From: an uncultured Bacillota bacterium | GTDB lineage: Bacteria > Bacillota > Clostridia > Christensenellales > UBA1242 | Direction: 5' to 3' | NCBI GenBank assembly: GCA_947053645.1 | Contig: CAMRTM010000008.1 | Location: forward strand, 1 to 42,163 | Length of the DNA: 42,163 bases | In this document: positions 28,101-37,218 of the stretch, piece after piece | Layout of the letters: the number at the start of each line of letters is the position of its first letter | Position numbering within the stretch: position 1 is the first letter of the stretch | The notes under the pieces: generated by a model | What the model was told of the DNA's origin: nothing | Seen by the model: only the letters and a program-made list of their open reading frames with translations | Databases searched by the model: none | Program-made: the position numbers and the translations under genes

Positions 28101-29243
28101 TTAATAGGGTAGAGTCACAGGTTTGTTGAACTCATAGTCGATATTAAGTGTGCCTTCGCAGGGTGCAGGAATGCCGTATTTGATGGTGTAGTGTTCGGTG
28201 ATCTCGGTTCGAACAAAGTTCCAGTCCTCGTCAAGATAGACTTTAATTGAAATATCATCAAATTTAGGTTTGGAAGTAAGCCCGCTTGTCAGCATTACCT
28301 GCTTGTGATAGCGAATAGCCCCAAGCACTGGGTCAAGTTTAAGTGTGTAAGCGTACACCTCTTTGTCATTAAGCGTGGTCTTTTCTGGTCTTTCACTGTC
28401 ATTAAGCACGGTTTGGGAAGAAACCACATAAGGACTAATAATGTCAGGCAATGAGCCGTTCTTGTCAATAAACTGGTCAGTGGTAAACTTTTGATTTTCT
28501 CCTGTCCAGTCTGCGGTCTCTGCTCCGACATTCTTTCCCTTGATGAGATTGACATTTCCGCTGTCTTTCTTATGCACTGCGCAAATTGCCACCGTCATCA
28601 TCCCCACGCTCTGGCTTGTAAGTTCATAGGTTTCGCCGTCAAAGGCGCGAATACTGAAAACCGATTGTGTTGCAATAGTTGCAACCTTTCCTCGGCCTAT
28701 AAAGCAGAAACTTGTGGCGTTTTCCGCATTGTAGGTGGCCATAGCGAAGTTCTCACTGAGGGAGTAATCAAGTGGAGTTCCACCATTTGCTTTAATCTTA
28801 GCGACAATCTTGTTTGTGTCGTCAAGGTAAGGCTCAGCGCTAGCAGGATAATCAATCTTCATCAAACTTTCTGTATAATCTTTGTACCAGCCTCCTAAAA
28901 GAGAGCCTGTCACAACTCCAAGAACAAGTACTGCGGCAAGATTAAAGACTGCTTTTTTCCAACTTCGCCTTTTAGGCTGCACCTTCTTTGCAGATATGAA
29001 GTTAAGATTCTTCTTTTTTGCCTGTGAGTACCTTCTGTCTTTTTGATTTTTGTAGAGAGGTTGCTGGGTTTGGGAAGGGGAGATAGGGGTAAGACCTTCA
29101 AGACTTGGAAACTCAATTTTTCCCACGACAAAAGAGCCAAACTTTGGCAGGGTAAATTTATGCTCTCTATGTTTTTTATCTATCTCAAGATGCTCATTGC
29201 TTTTTTCAGCGAGAGGAGCCTCTTCAATTTTCTTATTTTTCAT
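28101..29243 (-). CDS. Single-pass membrane protein, probable operon partner of the giant protein
   Basis: Starts MKNKKIEEAPL; TM AVFNLAAVLVLGVVTGSLLGGWY; downstream gene begins 12 bp later. Confidence 0.6.
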   Translation of the reverse strand: MKNKKIEEAPLAEKSNEHLEIDKKHREHKFTLPKFGSFVVGKIEFPSLEGLTPISPSQTQQPLYKNQKDRRYSQAKKKNLNFISAKKVQPKRRSWKKAVFNLAAVLVLGVVTGSLLGGWYKDYTESLMKIDYPASAEPYLDDTNKIVAKIKANGGTPLDYSLSENFAMATYNAENATSFCFIGRGKVATIATQSVFSIRAFDGETYELTSQSVGMMTVAICAVHKKDSGNVNLIKGKNVGAETADWTGENQKFTTDQFIDKNGSLPDIISPYVVSSQTVLNDSERPEKTTLNDKEVYAYTLKLDPVLGAIRYHKQVMLTSGLTSKPKFDDISIKVYLDEDWNFVRTEITEHYTIKYGIPAPCEGTLNIDYEFNKPVTLPY

Positions 29244-29523
29244 TATATAACCTATAATGGGTTTTATTAAGTTGTATATATAGTGTAACGAGTTGTAAAA
29301 CCCCGTGAATTTAAAATTTATTGTTATATATAAATATAACAAGTATATTTTATAATATTTAAGATACAAAGTCAACAAAAAATTATACCTTTTTATAAAA
29401 AATTGATAAAAAAAGTAGAAAAATGTCAAATTCAAAAAAATCAAAAAAATATGTATAATTATGCAAAAATTGTTTGATTTATGCAAAAATTTGTGATATC
29501 ATAAAATTCTCAAAGGAGAAAAA

Positions 29524-30150
29524 ATGAGTGAAGTTATAACGCAACTTAGGGAAAGAAATATAACCTTAGAGGGTGAAGAGTACTATGCTGTACTTGGTGC
29601 ATATGTGAATAAAATAGAGGAACTTGAAGGTGGTGTAACCGCCGATATTTCTCCACTTTTAAAAAATGTCGATACACGAGAAAAAGATATTGAAAAAGAA
29701 CTTTTGAAATATACAAAAAACAAGGTTGTAGAGAAGGTTTTGTCTTCTTCTTTTGGCCATGAAGAGAAGGTTGCGCTTATTCATGAAGAGGCGGTAAATT
29801 TGGGTTGTCAAAGGGTGTATCAAGAAACCTTTTCAAGATGCCGTAAGTTTGGTAATGTTCATGAGAAGATAGAGGCAGGGAAATATAATTATGGCAGGGG
29901 GTATGAGGATTATAAAATGCTTATGTCCATTAAGAATGATGAAAATTCACTTGACTCTCTTATAAGGATGCGTGCAGGCAATGTAAGCACTCCAATCGAG
30001 GAGATAAAGAGGGTTGTGCTAGAGAATATCAATGCACAAGAGAATGAATTTCTTAAACTACAAACAAATTTTATAGGAAGGGTGGTAAGTTATATCGTTG
30101 ATGAAGAGTGTAGGCTAGTAAAATCACAAGAAACTGCCGAAATTTCCTAA
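29524..30150 (+). CDS. Hypothetical protein
   Basis: 208 aa ORF with SD aaaggag. Confidence 0.6.
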   Translation: MSEVITQLRERNITLEGEEYYAVLGAYVNKIEELEGGVTADISPLLKNVDTREKDIEKELLKYTKNKVVEKVLSSSFGHEEKVALIHEEAVNLGCQRVYQETFSRCRKFGNVHEKIEAGKYNYGRGYEDYKMLMSIKNDENSLDSLIRMRAGNVSTPIEEIKRVVLENINAQENEFLKLQTNFIGRVVSYIVDEECRLVKSQETAEIS

Positions 30151-30173
30151 AATCTTTGAAAAAACGCTTGACA

Positions 30174-30286
30174 ATAGGCTGTCAATTATATAAAATATAA
30201 TCGTCTTAAATTAAGGCGTTTTTTGTTTGCACTAGCCCCGCGGATAGAAATCACCTTTGAACAAGGCGAAATTTTGGAGGAAAATA
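30174..30286 (+). promoter_or_regulatory. Promoter and possible L13-type autoregulatory leader upstream of rplM
   Basis: TTGACA-17 nt-TAAAAT then a ~80-nt structured leader ...GAAATCACCTTTGAACAAGGCGAAATTTTGGAGG before rplM. Confidence 0.45.
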
Positions 30287-30730
30287 ATGAAGACATACAT
30301 GGCAAAAGCAGCCGAAGTAGAAAGAAAATGGCTAGTTGTAGATGCTGCTGGCGTTTCACTTGGAAGAGTGGCAAGTCAGGTAGCTGATATATTAACAGGA
30401 AAGAATAAAACAATCTATACACCTCATGTAGACACTGGTGATTTTTGTATTGTAATAAACTCAGATAAAGTGGTTTTAACAGGCAAAAAACTTGAAGAAA
30501 AGAAGATGAGATGGCACACAGGCTACATAGGTGGACTTAAAGAAGTGGGTTATGATAAACTCATGCAAGAAAACTCACCAAAAGTGATTGAAAAAGCAGT
30601 TAAAGGAATGCTTCCAAAAACAACTTTAGGTAGAAAGCAATTCACAAGACTTCATGTGTATAAAGATGCAACACACAATCATGAAGCACAAAAACCAGAA
30701 AATATAGAAATTAAAGGAGCAAGAAGATAA
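30287..30730 (+). CDS. rplM: 50S ribosomal protein L13
   Basis: [25 protein letters not shown]...[16 protein letters not shown]...[30 protein letters not shown]. Confidence 0.97.
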   Translation: MKTYMAKAAEVERKWLVVDAAGVSLGRVASQVADILTGKNKTIYTPHVDTGDFCIVINSDKVVLTGKKLEEKKMRWHTGYIGGLKEVGYDKLMQENSPKVIEKAVKGMLPKTTLGRKQFTRLHVYKDATHNHEAQKPENIEIKGARR

Positions 30731-31131
30731 TGGCAGAGAAGAAACCAGCACAAATCATCTCGACTGGAAGAAGAAAAAAGTCTATTGCAAGAGTAAGACT
30801 TGCTCTAGGTAAGGGAAAAATCACAGTAAACGGAAAAGATATCAGTGAATATCTTCAAAGAAACACCTTGCTACTTATCGCACGCCAACCACTTGAACTT
30901 GTAGGCGCACAAGATAAATATGACATCACAGTACGCGTAGTAGGTGGTGGAGAGGCAGGACAAGCAGGTGCAATCAGCCACGGCGTTGCAAGAGCGCTTG
31001 TTAAAGCAAATGAAACTTATAAGAAGGAACTTAAAGACGCAGGACTTCTCACTCGTGACTCAAGAATGAAGGAGAGAAAGAAGTACGGCTTAAAGAAAGC
31101 AAGAAAAGCGTCACAATTCTCAAAGAGATAA
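30730..31131 (+). CDS. rpsI: 30S ribosomal protein S9
   Basis: [14 protein letters not shown]...[20 protein letters not shown]...[19 protein letters not shown]. Confidence 0.97.
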   Translation: MAEKKPAQIISTGRRKKSIARVRLALGKGKITVNGKDISEYLQRNTLLLIARQPLELVGAQDKYDITVRVVGGGEAGQAGAISHGVARALVKANETYKKELKDAGLLTRDSRMKERKKYGLKKARKASQFSKR

Positions 31132-31231
31132 TTGTCACTCGGGTTCGCTTTTTCGCGCTGTTTCGGTTTACACCTGCAAAGGCGACGAAAGAATAAAACC
31201 CTCGTTCTTGGGAAAATATGGTTGTTATGAT

Positions 31232-31263
31232 AAAAACTTGTCCACTTTGGACAAGTTTTTTGT
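31232..31263 (+). terminator. Intrinsic terminator after rpsI
   Basis: AAAAACTTGTCCACTTTGGACAAGTTTTTT. Confidence 0.8.
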
Positions 31264-31285
31264 TGCTAATCACACCAAGCCATTA

Positions 31286-31762
31286 TGTCATCTCGCGACC
31301 AGCCCCACCATGTCATTTCGATCACTTTTTTCTTTTGTCATTTCGACCACTTTTTTCTTTTGTCATTTCGACCACTCCTTCCTGTCATCCCGACCGATCG
31401 ACTTCGCAAAGGCTAAATGGTCTTAAAATTTACTTGCATAAATTTTTCCGACCTTACCGCCTTGCTTGTCTCTTGCGACCAAACGAAATCGCACTCCGTT
31501 GGCGATTTGTCGCAACTTTTCAAGCGGATTATTTTTCTCCTACCATTGTCATCCCGACCATTTTTCCTTTTGTCAAACCGACCATTTTTTTCTTTTGTCA
31601 TCCCGACCATTTTTTCTTTTGTCATCCCGACCGTAGCGGAGGGATCTAGCGAAGCGTAAAAAAGTGCCTAAGGAACTGTCATCCCGACCGAAACGAGCGT
31701 AAGCGTATTTATACCACTCCTGTCATACCGACCGAAGCCCGAAGGGCGTAGCGGAGTGTATC
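31286..31762. repeat. Degenerate GTCATCCCGACC repeat field (about 11 copies)
   Basis: GTCATYYCGACC variants, several separated by TTTTTTCTTTT; distal copies extend to CCCGACCGTAGCGGAGGGATCTAGCGAAGCG-type units. Confidence 0.75.
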
Positions 31763-31843
31763 TAAAATAAAAAAAAGACAAGTATAATTAACGATTATCG
31801 TGCAAACAGTAAAAAGCCTAGATTGATAGTTTATTATATAACT

Positions 31844-32050
31844 ATGAAGATACAATTTGCAGAAAGATTAAAGGAACTAAGAAAAGAGAGCAATCTAACT
31901 CAAAGTCAACTTGCCAAACAATTTAATGTTTCTCACACAACGATATATCATTGGGAAAATGGGAAACAGCAACCAAGTTTGGAAACTTTTGTTGATATGA
32001 TGATATTTTTCAAGGTAAATGCAGAATATTTGTTAGGTATTGAAGATTAA
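31844..32050 (+). CDS. XRE-family HTH regulator
   Basis: FAERLKELRKESNLTQSQLAKQFNVSHTTIYHWENGKQQPS. Confidence 0.85.
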   Translation: MKIQFAERLKELRKESNLTQSQLAKQFNVSHTTIYHWENGKQQPSLETFVDMMIFFKVNAEYLLGIED

Positions 32051-32086
32051 AAAAAGTATCTAAAATAATAAAAAAGAAACTGAATT

Positions 32087-32590
32087 TCAGTTTCTTTTTA
32101 TTTCAATAATGATAACCTTTTTTCCTTGTTTTTTAGCATAGTTCACAGTAGCCCCAGTACCACTACCACTACGCCCATCCCATACAGCGATAACAATATC
32201 GCTATTGTCTACCATGTATCTATTTCTTTTAAGCATGCAATCAGAAGTATAGTTTTCACTCACATAAATAATTTTATCGCAATAATCTAATAAATCTTCA
32301 TACCTATCGATATAGTCTTGGCTTCATTTTAAAGTTTGTTCTTTGCAGGGTATGGCAGCCTCAAGAAAAAGGTTGTCACAATTTAATTTTTCTTTTGCAA
32401 CAATTTCTCCCGCGATAATATCTACACCCATAGCCATACCAGTGATAAAGTAAGTTGCACCTTCGTTATAAATGACATCATTGATAACCTTTCTTAACTG
32501 TTTTTTAAAAGCAATACATTTTAAACTATTTTCATTGTACCCCCAAGGTAAACTTTTGGGTCTGTGTCCTGTAAAACAACATTTTTTCAT
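32087..32590 (-). pseudogene. SLOG/DUF1273 (YpsA-like) protein with in-frame TGA
   Basis: MKKCCFTGHRPKSLPWGYNE...TGMAMGVDIIAGE...PCKEQTLK*SQDYIDRYEDLLDYCDKIIYVSENYTSDCMLKRNRYMVDNSDIVIAVWDGRSGSGTGATVNYAKKQGKKVIIIEIKRN*. Confidence 0.75.
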
Positions 32591-32698
32591 AATTTTTCTC
32601 CTTTTTACTACTTAATTTCGAATATTCAAAATACCGAAGTATATTTTTAAAAAAATATAATATTCTAGGCTTGAAAAATTACTTTTAAGGAGTTTCTA

Positions 32699-32938
32699 AT
32701 GAATTTAAAACAAGCCGTCGCAAATAGAATAATAAAAATCTTAAAAGACAAAGATATGACCCAATATGAATTGTCGCAAATTTCTGGTGTGCCAGAATCT
32801 ACAATAAGTACAATTCTTAAATCAAGTACAAAATCTTTAAGATTAAATACTTTGTTTGATTTGTTAGGAAGTTTGAATATCGAACTTTCTGATTTCTTTA
32901 ATGACAAATCCTTTAAAATTAAGAATTTAGAAGATTAA
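32699..32938 (+). CDS. XRE-family HTH regulator
   Basis: KDKDMTQYELSQISGVPESTISTILKSSTKSLRLNTLFDLLGSLNIELSDFF. Confidence 0.85.
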   Translation: MNLKQAVANRIIKILKDKDMTQYELSQISGVPESTISTILKSSTKSLRLNTLFDLLGSLNIELSDFFNDKSFKIKNLED

Positions 32939-33080
32939 AAACATTTAAATTATAAATCAGAGATTAAAAATAGTCAACTAAAAGTCACTAATAAATTAAA
33001 CTTTTTTATAGTAATGAGAATTTTTATATAGTTTATAATACTAAAGAAAAGTTAAGTAAGGGATTAAAAAGGTGTTCACT

Positions 33081-33401
33081 ATGTTAAAAATAATAGAAGA
33101 AATAGAAAGATTAAGAAAAGAAAGAGGGTGGACAGTTTATAAACTAGCACAAGAGGCTGATTTTGCACAACAAACTTACCATAAATGGTTAGACGGAAAA
33201 GCATTACCTTCTTATAAAACTTTAGATGCAATTTCACAAGCATTTGGTATGACATTAGCGGAACTATTTGCTGAAAGCCCACTCATAGAGGTTAGACCAG
33301 AAGTTAAAGATTTGTATGATAAATGGATTTGTCTAACTAAAGAAGAACAAAATTCTGTTTTAAATATTATTAATAATTACATAAACGCTAAGAATAAATA
33401 A
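33081..33401 (+). CDS. XRE-family HTH regulator
   Basis: RKERGWTVYKLAQEADFAQQTYHKWLDGKALPSYKTLDAISQAFGMTLAELF. Confidence 0.85.
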   Translation: MLKIIEEIERLRKERGWTVYKLAQEADFAQQTYHKWLDGKALPSYKTLDAISQAFGMTLAELFAESPLIEVRPEVKDLYDKWICLTKEEQNSVLNIINNYINAKNK

Positions 33402-33467
33402 AAAGTGGTTTTACCGCTTTTTATTTTTCACAGAATATGTTATCATATATTATAGGAGATAATTTTT

Positions 33468-34391
33468 ATGGTTTATGATATTTTGATAATCGGTGGAGGG
33501 CCTGCTGGCATTAGTGCTGGAATTTATGCTAAAAGGGCAAATAAGAGTGTGGTTATTCTTGAAAAATTTGCTGTTGGTGGAGAGGTAAACCTTCTTGATA
33601 AAGTGGATAATTACCTTGGCTTTCATAGTATGGACGGGCAGGCTCTTGCAAAGGCGTTTAAAACACACGCAAAGGCGCTTGAACTTGATTTTATATACGA
33701 AGAGGCAATAGATTTTAACCTTACTGGAGAAGTTAAAAAGGTTATGACAAACAAACACACCTATGAGGCGAAGAGTGTAATTTTTGCGCTTGGTGCAAAC
33801 CCTAGAGAACTTGGAATTGAAGGGGAAGAGAAGTTTGTTGGAAGAGGTGTAAGTTATTGTGCTGTGTGCGACGGCAATTTTTATAAAGACAAAAATGTTG
33901 CGGTTGTTGGCAGTGGTGACAGCGCGATAAGTGATGCGGTATATCTTAGTGATTTGTGTAAAAAAGTCTATTTACTCACAAGGGAAAATATGAAACTTTT
34001 TGGTAGAAGTGAACAAGAGCTTGATAAAAAGAATATTACAGTTTTGAAGGGTGCCGAGGCAAGTAAGGTTTTAGGAGAGAATAAGGTTACAGCCCTCGAG
34101 TATGTTAAGGACGGAAAGAGAAAATCTCTTAAATTAGATGGCGTTTTTGTGGCTATAGGCAGAAGACCGCAAACAGAAAACTTGGTAGGGAAACTTGATT
34201 TGGATGAAAAAGGATATATTGTCTGCGACGAAAGATTACACGCTTCACAGGAGGGAGTGTTTGCCTGTGGCGATGCAAGAAATGGGCTTGTAAAACAGAT
34301 TGCAACAGCGGTGAGTGATGGAGCGGTTGCATCCATGGAAGCGATTAAATATGTTGGACTTATGAAGGCAAAAAAGTCGCCAAAAAAGTAG
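33468..34391 (+). CDS. trxB: Thioredoxin reductase
   Basis: IIGGGPAGISAGIYAKRANKSV, CAVCDGNF redox motif, VVGSGDSAISDAVYLSDL, FACGDARNGLVKQIATAVSDGAVAS. Confidence 0.88.
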   Translation: MVYDILIIGGGPAGISAGIYAKRANKSVVILEKFAVGGEVNLLDKVDNYLGFHSMDGQALAKAFKTHAKALELDFIYEEAIDFNLTGEVKKVMTNKHTYEAKSVIFALGANPRELGIEGEEKFVGRGVSYCAVCDGNFYKDKNVAVVGSGDSAISDAVYLSDLCKKVYLLTRENMKLFGRSEQELDKKNITVLKGAEASKVLGENKVTALEYVKDGKRKSLKLDGVFVAIGRRPQTENLVGKLDLDEKGYIVCDERLHASQEGVFACGDARNGLVKQIATAVSDGAVASMEAIKYVGLMKAKKSPKK

Positions 34392-34462
34392 AAAAAAACT
34401 ATATTTCCCCCTTGACTTAAAGCCCCTTGCGTGATAAAATAGCATGGTCAAAAGGAGAAGAG

Positions 34463-35062
34463 ATGTTAATAAAAGATTTTAATGAATTAGATAAGAAATA
34501 CATTGCAGTAAAAATAAGATATTTGCTTGAAAACAATAGAGAAGAATATTTAAACGGAGTAAAGACTTTGGCGGAAGAAGGGCAGATAAACGCACTTCAA
34601 GACTTTTTTATGAATGTGAAGGAGCATTATGCTTTGTCGCCAGCAGTAATAAGGCATATAACTCGATTTACTCAAAAACTTCGTCGTAATTTTGAAGAAA
34701 ATTATTTGCTTGGAATCTACGCAGAAAGTAAAGGACTTAGAAGTGCAGGTACACATTACGCAGAAACCTATAAACAAATTTCTTCCAACTTATTAAGTGA
34801 GAATAGAAATCCAGTTGTATATCTTCGATATGCTGAAATAAGTGAACAGATGAATGAAGAGGAAATGTGTGATACGGCAATAGAACTTGCAAGAGAAAGT
34901 TTTAGAAACGCCCTAATTAAAAAGAATATGTCAGGAGATAGTAAATTAGCATTCACTTATAGTCAATTTTTGTTCCTGTTAAAATATGGCAATAATAAGA
35001 GCATTGCAAAGAAAAAACTTGCGTTATTGTTAGAAGAGATTTCTTCATCAGAAAGTGTATAA
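34463..35062 (+). CDS. Hypothetical helical protein
   Basis: 200 codons, SD aaaggagaag. Confidence 0.55.
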   Translation: MLIKDFNELDKKYIAVKIRYLLENNREEYLNGVKTLAEEGQINALQDFFMNVKEHYALSPAVIRHITRFTQKLRRNFEENYLLGIYAESKGLRSAGTHYAETYKQISSNLLSENRNPVVYLRYAEISEQMNEEEMCDTAIELARESFRNALIKKNMSGDSKLAFTYSQFLFLLKYGNNKSIAKKKLALLLEEISSSESV

Positions 35063-35087
35063 AATCCACCTAATGGTGGATTTTTTA
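35062..35087. terminator. Bidirectional terminator between convergent genes
   Basis: AAAATCCACC TAAT GGTGGATTTTTT. Confidence 0.75.
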
Positions 35088-36266
35088 TTCATGCCTAGGA
35101 TCAGTGTTTATATATTTAGATTTGTCGCTTGCAAGGCCAATATGCCCATATTTTTTGTTCACTTTTTCAATAGTCGATGAGATATCTTTCTTGTCAAAGA
35201 AAGATATCTGTTTAACTTTGTCTGAGGAAAGGGTGGAGGCTCTAAGTCGAATCGCCCTTATCTGCTTGTTGTATTTCCAAAAACTGTCTACAATTCTCAT
35301 AGCCTCTTCCACAAGTGTTTTAATGTCATGTGTCGGGGCTATTTTTTTGCTTTTTGCAAACCTTTCAAATTCGTTTGTCTTAATAGATACTGTAAGTGTG
35401 GAGGCGACAAAGCCGTGCTTTATCAGTCTTGCAGATACCTTTTCAGCAAGAAAAGAAAGTGTGGAACGAATTTCATTTCTTGAAAAAATATCTTTAAGTG
35501 TGGTCGTGCCATTGCCTATACTTTTTGGAGGGGGAAGTTCATAATAGTTTGCCACCTTTTCCTCACGGTCGGCTAAAAGGTTGTGCTTCAAATGGACCCC
35601 TGTGATACCCATAATGGCTTGCAAAAAGTCGTCATCGAGATTTGTAAACTGACCAATCGTCAAAACATTCATCTTGGTAAATTTCTTTTCAAGACGCCTT
35701 CCAATTCCCACAATGGAGTTTAGTGGTAATGGGTATACCATTTCTTGAAAAGAAGAAGATGAAATTATTGTGGTGGCATCTGGTTTTTTCATATCGCTCC
35801 CAAGTTTTGCAAAAATTTTTGAAAATGACACTCCGACAGATGAGGTAAAATTAAATTCTTTTTTTATTTTTCCTCTTAACTCGTCAGCGATTTCTTTTCC
35901 AGTTTTATTTAAATATTTCAAACTATCAGTGACATCCAGCCAGCATTCATCAAGCCCAAGCGGCTCCACAAAATCAGTGTAACCTAGGTAAACCTCGTGT
36001 AGTTTTTCTGAAATTTCCTCATAAAGCGAGTAGTGAGGTGGAAGTGTAATGAGTTCTGGACACTTGTTTTTTGCTTCCCAAATAGCCTCGCCTGTTTTCA
36101 CTCCTTGTGCCTTTGCTATTTCGTTTTTTGCAAGAATTATTCCGGTGCGTTTTTTGGGGTTACCTGTGACTGCTACGGGTTTGTCTTTAAGTTCAGGTCG
36201 GTTTGCACATTCCACAGAAGCGAAAAAATTATTTATGTCACAATGCAAGATTACCCGCTCTTTCAT
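35085..36266 (-). CDS. dinB: DNA polymerase IV (Y-family)
   Basis: ILHCDINNFFASVECANRPELKDKPVAV; GLDECWLDVTDS; SVGVSFSKIFAKLGSDMKKPDATT. Confidence 0.92.
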   Translation of the reverse strand: MKERVILHCDINNFFASVECANRPELKDKPVAVTGNPKKRTGIILAKNEIAKAQGVKTGEAIWEAKNKCPELITLPPHYSLYEEISEKLHEVYLGYTDFVEPLGLDECWLDVTDSLKYLNKTGKEIADELRGKIKKEFNFTSSVGVSFSKIFAKLGSDMKKPDATTIISSSSFQEMVYPLPLNSIVGIGRRLEKKFTKMNVLTIGQFTNLDDDFLQAIMGITGVHLKHNLLADREEKVANYYELPPPKSIGNGTTTLKDIFSRNEIRSTLSFLAEKVSARLIKHGFVASTLTVSIKTNEFERFAKSKKIAPTHDIKTLVEEAMRIVDSFWKYNKQIRAIRLRASTLSSDKVKQISFFDKKDISSTIEKVNKKYGHIGLASDKSKYINTDPRHE

Positions 36267-36316
36267 TTGATTTGCACCTTCCTTTTATTGTATACTTAGT
36301 AAAGAGAAGGAGTTTT

Positions 36317-37216
36317 ATGCAACAGCAGAACTATTTACATTTTAAAAATGGTTATTATGATGCCTTAGGAAGTTTTTTAAAATGTCATTTCCTAGATACA
36401 TCTCAGGTAAAAATCACTGATGAGGAAGATAGATTACTTTGTGAATATGGTGCGTTAAAGAATGTGCTTGCAGGAGTAGAAGAGGTAAACCTAAGTTGCT
36501 TGCATTCAGACAATGCACTTGGTGCATTGAAAAAGTATAGCCTTAGCGGAAAAGCGGTGTTAGATGGAAAGCAACTAGAAGATTTAGATGGTAAAGAAGC
36601 CTGCATAATTATACATATACAAAGTGTGCTAGACTATAGTGAAAATGAGTTGCAGGACATTTCAATGCTTGCTGGGCGGAAGAAGGTGCCAGTGCTTATT
36701 AACTACGGTCGAAGTTTAAATGAAATGGGAAGTATAGATAAAACCTACGGTACTTCGCCAATAAGAGTACTTGAAGATATGGGGTTTCTTGATAGAGAAT
36801 GTACCTTGCTTGGAGGAAATTATTTTGATAAAGATGACCTAGCCATTTTATCCATGTATGGGACGAAATTGTGCCTCACTCCACAAAGCGATATGCTAAA
36901 AGGGCGTGGATTTGTAAATCTAGCCATGATAAATAACTCTGGCATAGAAGTTACTTTTGCAAGTGATGATTATCCTTATGTAGATATGCTTAGTGAAGTA
37001 AACTGGGCATGCGGACAGACTGTAAACCTTTTGTGCGATAGGAATGCTATTTCAAGGGTGGAGGCTTTAGAAAAAGTGACCACAAATCCAACAAGGGTAA
37101 TGGAGAGGATGATGCTAAGCGGTGAAAGACCTTGCATAAGTGTTTCCAAGGAACTGAAAGAAAGGTTTTTGGCTATAGAAAAAGAACTTATAAAAAAGAT
37201 AAAGGAGAAGATATAA
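36317..37216 (+). CDS. Amidohydrolase-like protein, possibly degenerate
   Basis: SLNEMGSIDKTYGTSPIRVLEDMGFLDRECTLLGGNYFDKDDLAIL...CLTPQSDMLKGRGFVNLAMINNSGIEVTFASDDY pattern; SD agaaggag. Confidence 0.6.
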   Translation: MQQQNYLHFKNGYYDALGSFLKCHFLDTSQVKITDEEDRLLCEYGALKNVLAGVEEVNLSCLHSDNALGALKKYSLSGKAVLDGKQLEDLDGKEACIIIHIQSVLDYSENELQDISMLAGRKKVPVLINYGRSLNEMGSIDKTYGTSPIRVLEDMGFLDRECTLLGGNYFDKDDLAILSMYGTKLCLTPQSDMLKGRGFVNLAMINNSGIEVTFASDDYPYVDMLSEVNWACGQTVNLLCDRNAISRVEALEKVTTNPTRVMERMMLSGERPCISVSKELKERFLAIEKELIKKIKEKI

Positions 37217-37218
37217 CA

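Noticed and set aside
31049-31659. Overlapping ORFs in the GTCATCCCGACC field
   Set aside because: Open only because of the repeats; translations are repetitive (HFDHFF, RFDKRKNGR).
31286-31762. CRISPR array
   Set aside because: Repeats are short, degenerate and irregularly spaced; spacers are low-complexity T-rich.
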